Below, piece after piece: positions 12,295 through 24,145 of a stretch of 64,000 bases of DNA. The stretch's first letter is position 1, and each line of letters opens with the position of its first letter. Source of the DNA: Shinisaurus crocodilurus (Eukaryota > Chordata > Lepidosauria > Squamata > Shinisauridae); assembly GCA_021292165.1 (NCBI GenBank), contig CM037876.1, positions 36,973,075-37,037,074 of the forward strand, in the 5' to 3' direction. The position numbers were made by a program, and so were the translations under genes. The notes under the pieces were generated by a model. The model worked only from the letters and a program-made list of their open reading frames with translations, made no database searches and was not told the DNA's origin.

Positions 12295-12640
12295 CAGAGG
12301 ATGCAGAAGGGAGCTAAACTATGGAATTCACTTCCACAAGATGTAGTGATGGCTACCAATTTGGAGGGCTTTAAAAGGGGATTGGACAAATTCATGGAGG
12401 AGAAGGCTATCAATGGATACTAGTCTTGATTCGCTATATGCTACCTCCAGTATCAGAGGCAGTGTTTCTATTTACACCAGTTGCCCAGGAACATGGGTGG
12501 GAGGGTGCTGTTGCACTCATATCCTGCTTATGGGATCCCATGGGCAGCTGGTTTGCCACTGTGTGAACAGAATGCTGGACTAGAAGGACCCTTGGTCTGA
12601 TCCAGCATGGCTCTTCTTATGTTCTTACGAGCATCACTGA
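12295..12640 (+). mobile_element. CR1-family LINE 3' end
   Basis: The plus strand begins with a stretch translating as WNSLPQDVVMATNLEGFKRG, continuing LDKFMEEKAING. This is the characteristic last part of a CR1-type reverse-transcriptase ORF. A 3' UTR with 'ccagcatggctcttcttatg' follows. The same 3' sequence occurs reversed at 169-305, 21733-21935 and around the solo LTR at 46.5 kb. This copy is strongly 5' truncated and is inserted in the ELOVL6 intron just upstream of the last exon, opposite to the gene. Confidence 0.75.
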
Positions 12641-13259
12641 CCTGTCCCATTCCAGAAACTAGCATTTTGGCTTATTTTCAGGGTTGCTCTAGGAAGTCCT
12701 AGCTTCTTGTTGCACCAGCGGTAGGTCCCACCAGTGTGACACAGTGAGTGGAGGTGCAGGGGCAGTGCTGGATACTACACAATTTTAAGATCTGGGAACC
12801 TTTTTGGGTCAGTTGGCATGTTTGGAATTTTGGGAGCATGTTGTGGGAACTCTCAAAAATGGCTGCCCTGCGGAGTTTGCCCATTCATAAAATGGCTACT
12901 ACCACAGTGTGCATGGCTGCTCACAAAGCGTGCATTTCCCAGAAGGCAAACTGGTGATATTAAAGAAAAAGTTACTTACCCAAGAACCTAATTACAAGGA
13001 AGAGGTGGGGTTTGAGCTCCAAAACACAAAACCACTCTTTTGAACCAAATAAAGATGGCACTGGAGGGCAGCACTTTACTTTGCAGCATACCAGCCTCCC
13101 AAGTTTTTTGTTTTTTTTTAAGTTTTTATTTAAAAGAAAAGAAAAGAAAGGAAATAAAAATCAGGAGGGGCACGGAGTCTGGTGGGCACCAAGAGATGTC
13201 TCTGCAGGCACACTGGTGCTGATTGGCGCCACGTTGGAGACCCCAGTGATATGTTATAC

Positions 13260-13395
13260 CAGGGCTTGGCAAACTTGTGCCATTCAAAAGTTTTGGACTA
13301 CAAATCCCAGAATCCCTGACCATTGGCCATGCTAGCTGGGGCTGATGGGAATTATAGGCCAAAATATTTGGAGGGCCACAGATTGCTTATCCCTG
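13260..13395. mobile_element. hAT-type palindromic MITE
   Basis: The element runs from 'cagggcttggcaaactt' to an imperfect inverted end 'attgcttatccctg'. Internal arms are 'ttggactacaaatcccaga' and 'tgatgggaattataggcc'. The 8-bp flanks, TGTTATAC and CGTTACAC, agree at six of eight positions and look like a decayed 8-bp target duplication. This fits the hAT superfamily. Confidence 0.65.
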
Positions 13396-13569
13396 CGTTA
13401 CACTGTCAAAGCCCATCAACTGTGAGGTCATTTCTGTTCAATTTAGTGTCAAGATAAGGATTAATTTTGGAAGGAGATTTAGAATACAATGTCAACGTAG
13501 AACTGCTTTTCAGTCTATGTGAAATGAAGACAAGGTAGACATTACATGGAAAACAGGGTTATGTTACAG

Positions 13570-13710
13570 TGAACATTCATAGCTCAGTTGGTAGAGCACA
13601 TGCTTTGCATACAGAAAGTCTCTGTTTCAAGCCCTTTCATCTCCAGGTAGGGCTGGAAAAATTCTTGCCTAAACCCCTGAAGAGCCGCTACTAGTCAGGC
13701 TGGTCTAAAT
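13570..13710 (+). mobile_element. tRNA-derived SINE
   Basis: 'catagctcagttggtagagc' matches a tRNA A box. 'gtttcaagcccttt' is a degraded B box, and 'gagccgctactagtcaggct' is the shared body sequence. It is 3' truncated compared with the copy at 10984. Confidence 0.75.
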
Positions 13711-13729
13711 TCCTCCCCTCCGTGTTGGT

Positions 13730-16600
13730 GGGGGTGGTACAGGGCTAGGAGGGTTTTGGATACTGCATATCCAGAGCCTCACCTCGTTCCACCCCTGATC
13801 CACCCATTTTCTCCTTGGTCTGACATTGGAGCTCCAATGTCAGAGGGAGAAGGGATGCAGAAAGATCCAATAGGGCAGGGAGTTTGGATCCCAAATCAGA
13901 TATCGTCCTCCAAGGTCAGAGATCTAAAGGCAGGGAGGGGAAGATCTGATCTCTCCTACGGCCCCTGGGACAGCATCCCAGGATTATAGCTTTGGGGATA
14001 TAAATACTTGTACAAATGGATTCAAATGCATGGATCTTACCTGTAATTATACAAATTGCTGTCTGAACAACTTACCCCTTTGGAAAGAGTGTAAAGGAGA
14101 AAATCCCTTCACATCTCAGTTCCGAACACATCACTTAGAAGTTAGTCCCGCTGATTTCAGTGGAAATTTAGACCCATGGTAAAGATGGTACAACACTTTC
14201 ATAAGACTGAACCATCTCAGCTTTCACACTGGGAAGTGTTTATTTGAACCTAAACACATTACCTCAGAGAGAAAGGTTTAAAATTCACAAGTTACCCTCC
14301 AACTCTATGATTTCATTATTCTTTCTAAGGTCATAAGTTATATTATAAACAATCATGTTCACATGGAGAATCTGTCAAAGGAGTTACATCCTGTGTGAAT
14401 ACTGAGGTGGTACAGTCTAATGATCAGCTGTAGTGTCTCAGACAGGAAATGCCTGAACTTCCAAATCATAGCTGTGATGCAGTTCACTAGAGCAGTTCTG
14501 TGCCAAACCAAAAGCTACATTTTAAATGCAGTGGAATTTGACACACAGTTTTGTCTGTTTGGCAGGCTGCTGAAAATGCAAACAGATTGCAAATGCAACA
14601 GGGCCAGAATGAGCCAGAAAGTTGCTTAGGTTCAAGTAGAAGGCTTGTGCGACCACAGGGGGAATTGACTTTCTCCTATGCCCATGCCATATCACAAAAG
14701 GGCTTCTGAAATGCCCCTGCTGTTGAAGAATACCAGCTCTCTTTTTGATTCACAGATCTAGTTCTTTGGATCCTGGCCAATATGTTTAAGTCTAAGATGA
14801 AGCTTTTAGATACAGAGTTGGATCCAGGATCTGTCTTCCATAAGATGATGGGCACAGCTTGCAGAAGGTCCCTCCACTTAATCTTGGAGATCCCGCCACT
14901 TCCCACACACACCACAGCTCATCCCCATTCACCAGGGTCTCCTGACTCTCTGTGTAGCATTTTCAGGGGGGCTGGAGGGGCTGCTGTGGGAAGGAGAAGG
15001 TGAAGGTCCACTTTCATCTGTACAGTTGATACAGTGTAAATCTGGACCCAACCCACAGTAAAAACAACATGATATTCCATGGCTGGGGAAAACAACAACA
15101 ACACACGTTTCCAGTTGTGAAAATATACCGGTACCTCTTCTTCTTTACTGTTTACAATTTCTTTCTTCCCTTCTTTGTTTTCCTCCTTCCCCATTTCCAT
15201 CATTTCCCTTATGTTCTTTTTAAAATTTCATTTTCTTGTCTTTTATATATCAACCCAATTAAAGCAACAGAGGGAGCTTTCTCCTCTTCAGGGAGAAAAG
15301 ACCCAGGGCTGTTTCTGAGGCACAGAATATATTTCTCTGCATGCACATCCTTCATAACTCAAATAAAAAGCAGCAGGAAGGGATCGGAAGCAAGCTGTGT
15401 CTTCATTAGCAACACCCCAATCGGCAACATGTTTACATGTAAGCAATTCTGGTGGGGATCGCTTCAAAGTAGGTGTGCTTAGGTTTGTAACCTAAATCAG
15501 CAGTAAAGCTGACTGCTTCATTAGCAGCAGAAATGCTAAGTCACATTTCCATAAGCAATTGCAAACGTAATTTAGCTAAATCTCAGTAGGTTTTCACATA
15601 TTTCAAACAGTAGGAAGTCAGAGACTCTTGGCATATAAAGGCTGGAGATATATTGCTTCCTCCTGGCTTGTGCTGAATGTCAGCAATTCATGGAAACAAC
15701 ATATTCTAAATATTCATCATTATTTTGTACAATTGGCAGCCTGGTGAGGTTTCCTCAGAAATGAGCCCTGGAAATTCTGCCAAATCACTGTTACCTACAT
15801 CCAATTAGAATCACCCTAATGAGCCTCAGGATAAGCAAACAGATACATGCAAATTACCACCAGAACTGATGGGGTGCTGCTTACAAGCTTTCTGAAATTG
15901 TTGGGAAGGAAACTCTTTTAGGCAAAACATCATAAAATCGGTGATGAAGAAAGACTGTTTGGCCTACTGGGACTTTGGTACTTCTGTGAAGAAACTGTAT
16001 TGCTCTTTTACAACCCCATACCATGCTTGCATGTTTGCATGTATGTACGCATGCATGCACGCACGCATGCACGTGCACGCACACACACACACACACACAC
16101 ACACAAATAATAAACTGCCCACTCCCAAGTATGCAGAGAATATTAGCATTAGTTGCTTTCACAGGCAAAAATTAAGGACAAGAATAAAAAATACTGGTGG
16201 AACTTTGTGTTACTATGTTTGTTTTTATTTTTTGAGGGAAAAGCAAAAGGCTATGAGAATTCTGTTCTGCTTAGATGGAAATATGCAATAGCTAGGGCAA
16301 CTTTTTAATTAGTCATTTGCACGGGGCAAATAACCATTATTTCCAGGTGAGTAATTTTTAGACCTATAGCTCAAACCATCCTGTGACACAGGCATATGAG
16401 TGGGTGGGCAATTGTTAAATAGAACTGAATTAGCTTAACATTTGCATGACATGTCATGGAAAAGATGAGTACTAAAAGTGCTACAAAGCTTTGTTAATTA
16501 GTACCTATGCAAGTGCATTTCACTAGTTCAAATTAAAACTTACAAGGACTTACTTCTGAGTAAACAAGCATAGGTTCAGGCTGTTAGGCTCCTTCCCCCT
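13730..16600. other. ELOVL6 last intron, no gene seen
   Basis: This is intronic sequence between the last two ELOVL6 exons. A simple repeat at about 16020-16105 runs through alternating GCATGC/GCAC words into (CA)n, which creates open frames of Cys/Val or His/Thr repeats that are not genes. Nothing else is recognised. Confidence 0.6.
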
Positions 16601-16614
16601 AACTAAAGGGGACT

Positions 16615-17405
16615 CAGGCTCACAGGTTGGGTGTAGTTCTGGACTCGGCCTTGAACCTGGATGTCCAGTTTTTGGAGGTGGACAGAAGTGTGTTTGCGCA
16701 GCTGAGGCTGGTGTGCCAACTGCGCCTGTTCCCAGAGATGTCTGATCTGGCCATGGTCATGCATGCCTTAGTTACATACCATTTGGACTACTGTAATGGA
16801 CTCTACATGGGCCTGCCTTCGAAAATTGTTCAGAAACTACAGCTGGTCCAGAATGCTGTGGTCAGACTGACCGGGGCAGGTTACAGGGAGCATATGACTC
16901 CTTGTTACAACAGCTTCACTGGCTTCCGTCTGTTTCCAGGCTGAATTCAAAGTGCTGGTTATGACATATAAAGCCCTATATGGCTTGGCACCAGGCTACC
17001 TGAAAAACGGCCTTCTCCCATACGAGCCTGTCCAAGTCCTAAGATCTTCAGGAGAGGCCCTTCTTTTGAGACCGCCACCTTCAGAGGCATGTTTGGTGGT
17101 CACCCAAGAGAGGGCCTTTTTGGTGGCTGCTCCCAGGCTACGGAACTCCCTCCCATGGGAAGATACGTTTGCTCCCTCTCTGCTCTCCTTCCACTGGCAG
17201 GCAAAGACTGCTTTATCTAAGAAGGCTTTCAGCTTGTAAGTGGGTCTGATGAGTTGGGTGCTGTTTTCAATATTTTTTTCTGTAATTGTTATGTATTTAA
17301 GTATTTTAATGTATTGTTTTAATCAGTTTTAATTGGCTCTGTAAACTGCCTTAAGTACCATTGTTTGGTAGAAAGGCGGGGTACAAATAAAACAAATAAA
17401 TAAAT
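16615..17405 (+). mobile_element. L2-type LINE 3' fragment
   Basis: Two frames carry the end of an L2 reverse-transcriptase ORF. The first, from 16627, contains VTYHLDYCNGLYMGLP and QKLQLVQNAVVRL. After a frameshift near 16945 the second reads YKALYGLAPGYL and then ERAFLVAAPRLRNSLP. The 3' end 'ggcggggtacaaataaaa' runs into (AAATA)n, as is usual for L2 tails. The element is 5' truncated and frameshifted, hence inactive. Confidence 0.85.
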
Positions 17406-17947
17406 AAACCACACTGTGTATATATGTAATCATTGGTAAGCCACGTGATTCTGGAAGTGCTCTGGAATACTCCCAAAAGTGGTGAGGAGAATTTTACACC
17501 CATTCACACCCAATCAGAATTCCAGGGCAGCCGGGCAGTAGTAAAGTCCTTCTCATCATTTGGCAGGAATGTTCCAGGGTATTTGCCACATGGTTACATA
17601 CATACTATGGCATGTTACCACTTTATAAAGGACTGCCTTTATTCAACTTGTCATAACCATCATCTCTGCATTTCAACTCCCATTATCCATTCTGAAATGA
17701 AACTGTCAGATACTGTAGTGTTTGCTTTCATTCAGAACGAGCCTAGACCACACGGAGTTGAATAACGTGAAAGGATCTTAATTCACTTTATCTCATGATA
17801 GAACAGTTGGTTTCTGTATTGTTTCTTCTGCTCTGTAAGATCTTAAGGGACTTGCAGTTGACCTTTGAGGAAATTGTGTATTTTAATTATCTGCAAGATG
17901 TTGATGGGACTACTCCAGAATAAATAACAACCCAAAGCCCCCCCCCC

Positions 17948-18055
17948 GATATTCTGGACTACAGCTTCCATAATCCCTTATCTTTGGCCATGCTGGCTGG
18001 GAGTTGTAGTCCAAAACATCTGAAGGACATCAGGTTGGAGAAAGCTGCAGTAGAC
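17948..18055. mobile_element. Palindromic MITE copy
   Basis: The inverted arms 'ctggactacagcttccata' and 'ggctgggagttgtagtccaa' flank 'ggccatgctggct'. The right end is 'aggttggagaaagctgc'. It belongs to the same fold-back group as the copy at 13260. The left end merges with a C run and is unclear. Confidence 0.6.
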
Positions 18056-18483
18056 CATAGCTGTGGGAGGCAGACATTGCAACACCAAAGGGTTAAGATT
18101 TTGTGACTGCACTGACAATTCACTGGTTTGGTGAACGGTCTCATGGGTTGTTGCTGAAATGCCAATTTCTAGCTCAAGAGGAGAACTGGAGCATGGCAGA
18201 AGGAATAGAATCCAGAAGTCTTAATAATCCAATTCAAAACAGCATTGTTTGATAAATAATCCCTCAAGGGTTTGGGCCGTCATCTTGCTTGTCAACAATT
18301 TGCAATTTTGCTCAGTTGAGAAGAATCCTTGGAGACAACAAATATGCGAGGGATGAGGATGATTGGTTGATTAATGTATTGACTGACTGCAAAATTTAAA
18401 AAGCATTTTTTGATCACCTTTCACAGCCTCGCTCTTTTGCTGCAAATGCACTCCATGAAGTGAAAAAGGGAGAAGGCACTCAC

Positions 18484-18635
18484 CTAGTTCTGGTGCTTTG
18501 CTTAGCACAAATGCATAAGCCCAGAATTTGCTGACAGGTCCATTGTAAAAACTCTGGTCACAAACTGACTGCTTCAGTCCTTTGGTCATCAAAATGTACA
18601 CCATATAAGCACCCGTTCGAACAGCACCAAATATA
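18484..18635 (-). CDS. ELOVL6: ELOVL6 internal coding exon
   Basis: On the minus strand the exon starts after an AG acceptor (AG at 18636-18637) and ends at the donor G|GTGAGT at 18484. It has one base, then 50 full codons, then one base. This phase fits exactly the exon upstream (46027-46158, ending AG) and the one downstream (starting GA). Its translation starts [20 protein letters not shown] and includes [20 protein letters not shown], then SKAPEL. This is the ELOVL6 region before the histidine box, with a membrane segment and the conserved KxxEL-type motif of the elongase family. No disruption is seen. Confidence 0.97.
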
Positions 18636-18882
18636 CTTCATGAGCATGAAGGGAAAAGAAAACAGTAGTCAGTTATCATCAGAAATAATAAAGACAACAT
18701 TCACAGAGGCCAGGGACGTGGTTATTAGCAAAGATGTTCAGGATTTTTGCCCCATTCCTCAGCTATTTAAAATTTTACACTTTGTCTCAGGAGGTTGTCT
18801 CAGGAGGTTGGCAAATGAGACCAGCATTGAATTGAGAATACAGAGCAATAGATTGTAAACGGAAGTGAGTTGGAACTACAGT

Positions 18883-18920
18883 GCCACTGAAGAAGGCCTT
18901 TGGGCCGAAACGCGTTTGGC
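18883..18920 (+). ncRNA. Hammerhead-ribozyme-like motif (Penelope-type)
   Basis: All parts of a type I hammerhead can be drawn. Stem I is GCCA (18883-18886) pairing with TGGC (18917-18920). The first core strand, CTGAAGA (18887-18893), matches the CUGANGA consensus. Stem II is GGCC (18895-18898) with GGCC (18903-18906) and a TTTG loop. The second core strand is GAAA (18907-18910). A very short stem III is ACGCGT (18910-18915), with the predicted cleavage site after T18916. Minimal hammerheads with tiny stem III are known from the terminal repeats of Penelope-like retroelements. No Penelope protein was recognised nearby. The motif is antisense to ELOVL6. Activity is untested. Confidence 0.7.
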
Positions 18921-20050
18921 TTCGCCACCTAACAGCAGGAAAGCTTCTATGCAGAGAGGACTTATCTCGGGAAGAAACAAACAAAAAACATTGGCACTAA
19001 CAATACCGCACCCAGAGATAAAAGCCCTCTAGTCTGCAAAGACATTCAAGATTATCCTCAGCCTTTTGAGAAGCTATATTTTACATGTCTATATGTTTCT
19101 GGCTTATACATGTTTTATATATAATTTTAAAAAATATTTCTGTAAATCTTGATATTTTAAATTAAGTCTATTTTACTATACTTTAACTGCTACGATAAAT
19201 GAAACATAGGCCTCGTGAACTGAAGATCTTTTTTCTAATATTTATATATAAAATCTAGGTTCTGTGAGAGCTGCACATCTTTTGAGGGCAGGCAGATATT
19301 AGTGTCACTGACCCATAAGTAAATTCACAGAACAAGAGACGATTGACAGGTGCATTTGGGCTGTTTACTTTTAAAGAATGGCTTAGTTTCAGCTACTTGT
19401 ATTAACTTGGTATACAGTATTTCAATTCTGCCCCCCTCCCAACTAAGAGAAATGTCAGGGAGAGATGAAAATATTTCCTTCCGTATTTTTTTTAAGCTGC
19501 CCACTGACTTTCAGTACCAATGTAGACATTGTGGTGATTGTGGTAAAGTATGTGTAAGCAGTACTATGGTGAGTGGAGAATTAATATTTGGAGAAGGGGC
19601 CACCTACCCCCCAGGGCAGTGTGGGAAGAATAAGCCCTTTTGTTCCTGTTAACATGGCTACTTGAATAACTGGCCTCCATTGTGTTTATCCTAAAATGAA
19701 CACCATGAAAAATAAGCAGGGTGTTCCCCCCCCCCCTTCTTTCACAGCAGAAGCTGTGTCTGCTGATGGCAGAATCCAGGGAACACCTCTGAATCACTAT
19801 TGCACCAGAGTAGTGGAGAGTGTTGGAACTGAACCTGAGAAAGCTGGTTTCAAATCCTTGCTTAGCCATGAAGCTCACTGGATAGCCTTGGGCAACTCAC
19901 TGTCTTTCCACCTAACTTATCTCATATGGTAGTTGTGGGGGGGGGGGGATTGGATGATCCCATCGATCTGCCTTGTAGGAAAGGTGGGATATAATGTAAT
20001 AAATGAAGCGAACATCTGTGAATGAGATTTAATGATCCCTTTAAAAGAAC
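18921..20050. other. Intron sequence, possible Penelope-derived DNA
   Basis: AT-rich sequence follows the hammerhead motif, especially at 19080-19260. It could be the remainder of the element carrying the motif, but I could not find its ends or any GIY-YIG or reverse-transcriptase sequence. The rest is unremarkable apart from a C run at 19728-19737 and a G run at about 19936. Confidence 0.3.
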
Positions 20051-20059
20051 ATCACATTG

Positions 20060-20150
20060 AAGGCTGCATTCCTATACACACTTGGGAATAGGTTCCATTG
20101 AACTCAATGGGGCTTACTTCTGAGTAGACATGCCTAGGATTGCATTGCAC
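20060..20150. repeat. Short palindromic dispersed repeat
   Basis: The arms run from 'cctatacacacttgggaata' across 'ccattgaactcaatggggct' to 'gagtagacatgcctaggatt'. The structure is self-complementary about the centre TTGAACTCAA. It is the clearest copy of the family listed at 2.05, 6.75, 7.9 and 8.1 kb. Confidence 0.75.
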
Positions 20151-20329
20151 AGGCCTGATTCTGGAGCCCAAACAATTTTCAGTAGGACACATAGCTTAAA
20201 ACAAGACAATACTATGTGAAACCAGGACACACTGCTATATGAAGAGGTGCAAAAACCCAGGGGATACAGGCACTTTAAAAAATGGACCTAAAAATGATGG
20301 GCACTTTGGTAAAAGGATATGCAGTTTCT

Positions 20330-21675
20330 TTTGCCAAGAGAGGGACAGGGGGAGTGTGACCCTGTTGATTCTCTTGGAAGCTTTCGATACCATCAACCAT
20401 GGTATCCTTCTGGATACGCTGTCTGGGTAGGAGGCACTGCATTGCAGTGGCTCTGCTCCTACTTGGATAGCCAATTCCTAAAGGTAGTGCTGGGGGGGAT
20501 AATTGCTCTGTGCCTTGGCAGCTATGCTATGGGGTTCCACAGGGCTCTGTTCTATCCCCCATGCTGTTTAACAGCTACATGAAACCAGGGGGGGAGGTTA
20601 ACCAGAGATGTGGGCTGAGGTGTCATCGATATGCAGATGACACTCAGCTCTATCTCTCCTTTTCATCAAATCCAGGTGAGGCAGCGTGTGTTCTGAATCA
20701 GTGCCTGGGCACAGTAATGAACTGGATGAGGGGAAATAATCTGAGACTCAGTCCAGACAAGACAGAGGTACTCTGTGTGGTTCATCTGCCCAGCTAAGTG
20801 ATGTTCAACCTGTTCTTGCGGGGTGTGTGTGTTACACTCGCCCTAAAGGATCAGGCTCATAGTTTGGGGAAGCTCTTGAATCCAACATTGTCACAAGAGG
20901 CACAGGTGGGCTAAATGGCAAGAAGCACCTTTTATCAGCACCTTAGGCTGATGTACCAACTACATCCTTATCTGGACAGAGATAGCCGAACTACAGTTAT
21001 TCATGCTCTGATAACCTCTCACCTGGATTACTGCAATGTGTTATATGTGGAGCTGCCTTTGAAAACTTCAGCTGGTCCAAAATAGGGCAGCTAGATTATT
21101 ATCAGGGACTGGTCAATGTGAACATAGTATGCCAGTTCTTTGTGGTCTGCGCTGGCTGCCAGTCTGTTACAGGGCCCAACTTAAAGCCCTAAACAACTTA
21201 AGGCCAGGTAACCTGAAGGATCATCTCCTCCTATGCATACCTGCCTGAACCCTAAGATTAACTTGAGATGCCCTTCTCCAGGTTCCCCCATCAAATCAGG
21301 TGGGGTGGGGTGGGGGGCTACTAAGGAAAGGGCCTTTTCTGTTGTAGCAGCCCAGCTTTGGAATCCCCTTCCCTGACAGGCTCACCTGGCACCTGTGTTG
21401 TAGTCTTTTCGGTGCCAGGTGAAGACCTTCTTATTTTTCCAGGCATTTTAATCTTTCAGTTTTTGTGGGGGGTGGGGGTGGTTGTTTTTAAATCTTTACG
21501 CCGCTGCTGGTTTTTACTTTGTTTTACACTACAGTTTTAAACATATATATATATATATATATATATATGTTTTATCGTGCTCTGTTTTATGGTTTTAATT
21601 GTTGTGAAAAGCCTAGAGAGTTTCAGCTACTGGGCAGTATAAAAATGTAAATATCATCATCACCATCATCATCTG
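20330..21675 (+). mobile_element. L2-type LINE, decayed
   Basis: Reverse-transcriptase motifs appear in order but in shifting frames. AFDTINHGILLDTL lies near 20380-20420, GVPQGSVLSPMLFN near 20530-20570 and YADDTQLYLSF near 20630-20665 (the catalytic Y-A-D-D box). A C-terminal part follows at about 20990-21440 with 'cacctggattactgcaatgt'. The 3' end has (AT)n at 21542-21568 and a (CAT)n-like tail near 21655-21672. Frameshifts and stops make it inactive. Confidence 0.85.
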
Positions 21676-21732
21676 TAGTACCACTTTAGTGGGACCTGGT
21701 TGATGGCTCTTCTTATTCCCTTAGCCTCTATT

Positions 21733-21935
21733 TAAGAACATAAGAAGAGTCATACTGGATGAGACCAAAGGTCCATCTAGTCCAGCATTTTGTTCACACA
21801 TTGGCTGACCAAATGCCTACGGGAAGCGCACAGGTAGGACAGGAGTACAACAGCACCCTCCCATTCATGATCCCAGCAACTAGAGGCATACTACCTCTGA
21901 TACTGGCTTGTAGCCACTGATGGCCTTCTCCTTCA
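21733..21935 (-). mobile_element. CR1-family LINE 3' fragment
   Basis: The plus-strand text 'agaacataagaagagtcata', then 'ggtccatctagtccagcatt' and 'actacctctgatactggctt', is the reverse complement of the CR1 3' region seen at 12295-12640. It is a short antisense fragment. Confidence 0.65.
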
Positions 21936-22089
21936 TGACTATCACCCTCCTTTCCAGTCCAGTTAGCTTTTCCCATCCCACAGCACTTTTATGGTAGCTT
22001 GGCTCATAGTGCTCTTTGTACTCTGTGCTCATCATGGGTGGAGGTCGGCTTGGATGCCTCCTTCTCAGGGGTAAAGTGATTAACACCAC

Positions 22090-22172
22090 AATCATGTGTA
22101 TGCCTACTCAGAATTAAGTCCCACTGAGTGCAATGGGGCTTACTCCCAGGTAAGTGTGTATAAGATTGAAGC
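22090..22172. repeat. Short palindromic dispersed repeat
   Basis: The arms are 'gtgtatgcctactcagaatt' and 'ttactcccaggtaagtgtgt' around 'agtcccactgagtgcaatgg'. It belongs to the same family as the copy at 20060. Confidence 0.65.
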
Positions 22173-22890
22173 TGAAAATACTCTGAATGCCAAAGAAATG
22201 AAAAAGTCTGCAATCCACCATAATGCAAATCCTACCCAATGGCTGTTCTGACACACTTTAATGCTGGCCATTGAAATTACTTGTTTGAGATCTCCTAATT
22301 GCCTTACAGGATCACAATTTTCCAAGTTTCCTTCTGGGGAATTACCCTGTTGCCTAGTGCTAATGACTAAACTGTATGCATGATTCAGAGTTCTGTCAAA
22401 AGATCTTAACATCTTCACACCATCAGGTGTAACTGAAAGATGTGCTTAAATTCCTAGCAGCTGTTAAGAAAAGAAGAAGGAATCTTAACTGCTTGGAATA
22501 TTCATGTAGGACTGAATATGTGCTTTAAAAAAACCCCCAACAGACTTTATAAAGTTGAATCAGACAATTGGGCTCACATTTTCATGAGCTATGTTGAATG
22601 TTTCTGAAATAATCTATTATTATTGCCAATAGACCCATTTATTCAATTGCTGGATTTAATTGCTAGGTACTGGTTCAGTATTTAATGTTTATTAATTTTT
22701 ACCTAGCAAGGTTGGCGGGTGCTTGCCTAAGACTACCTAGTAAATTCATGATCAAAGTGAGCCTTCAGTTGGGAATTTTCCAGCTCACTTACTTATCAAG
22801 GGATAACTACACTTGCTGCAGCTGCATGTACTATGAAATAGAAGGTGGTCCTATGAGGAAGCAAGATGAGGCAGCACCCACTAAGAATGA
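22173..22890. other. Intron sequence, nothing recognised
   Basis: No ORF, RNA or repeat with support was found in this piece of ELOVL6 intron. Confidence 0.5.
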
Positions 22891-22910
22891 TGGAGACTGG
22901 GTTCAGACAA

Positions 22911-24145
22911 GAACAAATCCTGTCAGACTAATCTGATCTCATTTTTTGATCGGGTAACCTCCCTTGTGGACTGTGGGAATGCTGTGGACATTATATATCT
23001 GGACTTCAGCAAAGCTTTCGACAAAGTGCCTCATGATATCCTGATTAGTAAGCTAGCTAAGAGTGGGCTAGATGGAACAACTATCAGGTGGATCCACAAT
23101 TGGCTACAGAATCGGACTCAAAGAGTGCTTATCAATGGTTCCTTCTCAAACTGGGGAGAGGTAACGAGCGGGGTACCACAGGGCTCGGTCCTGGGCCCGG
23201 TGCTCTTCAACATTTTTATTAATGACTTGGATGAGGAGGTACAGGGAATGCTTATCAAATTTGCAGATGACACAAAGTTGGGTGGAACAGCTAATACTCT
23301 GGAAGACAGAAACAAAATTCAAAGTGACCTCGATAGGCTGGAGCGCTGGGCCGAAAACAACAGAATGAAATTTAATAGGGATAAATGCCAAGTGCTGCAC
23401 CTAGGGAGAGGAAACCAAATGCAGAGTTACAGAATGGGGGACACTTGGCTCAACAATACTACAAGTGAGAAGGATCTTGGAATTGTGGTAGATCACAAAC
23501 TGAATATGAGCCAGCAATGCGATGTGGCTGCAAAGAAGGCAAATGCTATTTTGGGCTGTATTAATAGAAGTATAGCTTCCAAATCGCGGGAAGTGATAAT
23601 TCCCCTTTACTCGGCACTGGTTAGGCCTCATCTTGAGTACTGCGTCCAGTTCTGGGCACCTCACTTTAAGAAGGACATAGACAAACTGGAGAGGGTTCAG
23701 AGGAGGGCAACAAGGATGATAAAGGGACTGGAAACAAGGCCCTATGAGGAGAGACTGAAAGAACTGGGCATGTTTAGCCTTCAGAAGAGGAGACTGAGGG
23801 GAGATATGATCGCACTCTTCCAGTATTTGAAGGGATGTCACACAGAGGAGGGCAAAGATCTCTTCTCGTTCATCCCAGTTTGCAGGACACGGAATAATGG
23901 GCTCAAATTACAGGAACCCAGATTCCACCTAAACATCAGGAAAAATTTCCTGACTGTCAGAGCAATAAGACAATGGAATCAACTACCTAGGGAGGTGGTG
24001 GGCTCTCCCAGTCTGGAGGCATTCAAGGTGCAGCTGGACAGACATCTGTCAGATATGCTTTGACCTGGATTCCTGCATTGAGCAGGGGGTTGGACTCGAT
24101 GGCCTTGTAGGCCCCTTCCAACTCTACTTTTCTATGATTCTATGA
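22911..24145 (+). mobile_element. CR1 LINE, 5'-truncated, with open reverse-transcriptase ORF
   Basis: A 365-codon open frame from 22966 to 24063 encodes most of a CR1 reverse transcriptase. It contains VDIIYLDFSKAFDKVPHDI, SGVPQGSVLGPVLFNIFIND, the catalytic FADDTKLGG, and the C-terminal block IPLYSALVRPHLEYCVQFW, then WNQLPREVVGSPSLEAFKVQ. Homology starts in a different frame just before the ORF ('tctcattttttgatcgggta'). The 3' end is the standard CR1 tail 'gcagggggttggactcgatg' followed by 'ttctatgattctatgaa'. The endonuclease and ORF1 are missing, so it cannot move on its own. The element interrupts a fold-back element: 'actgggttcagacaa' lies on its left and 'acacgataacccacactca' on its right. 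Confidence 0.95.

Noticed and set aside
15881..16291. ORFs on both strands with Cys/Val and His/Thr runs
   Set aside because: They translate a CA/GCATGC simple repeat.
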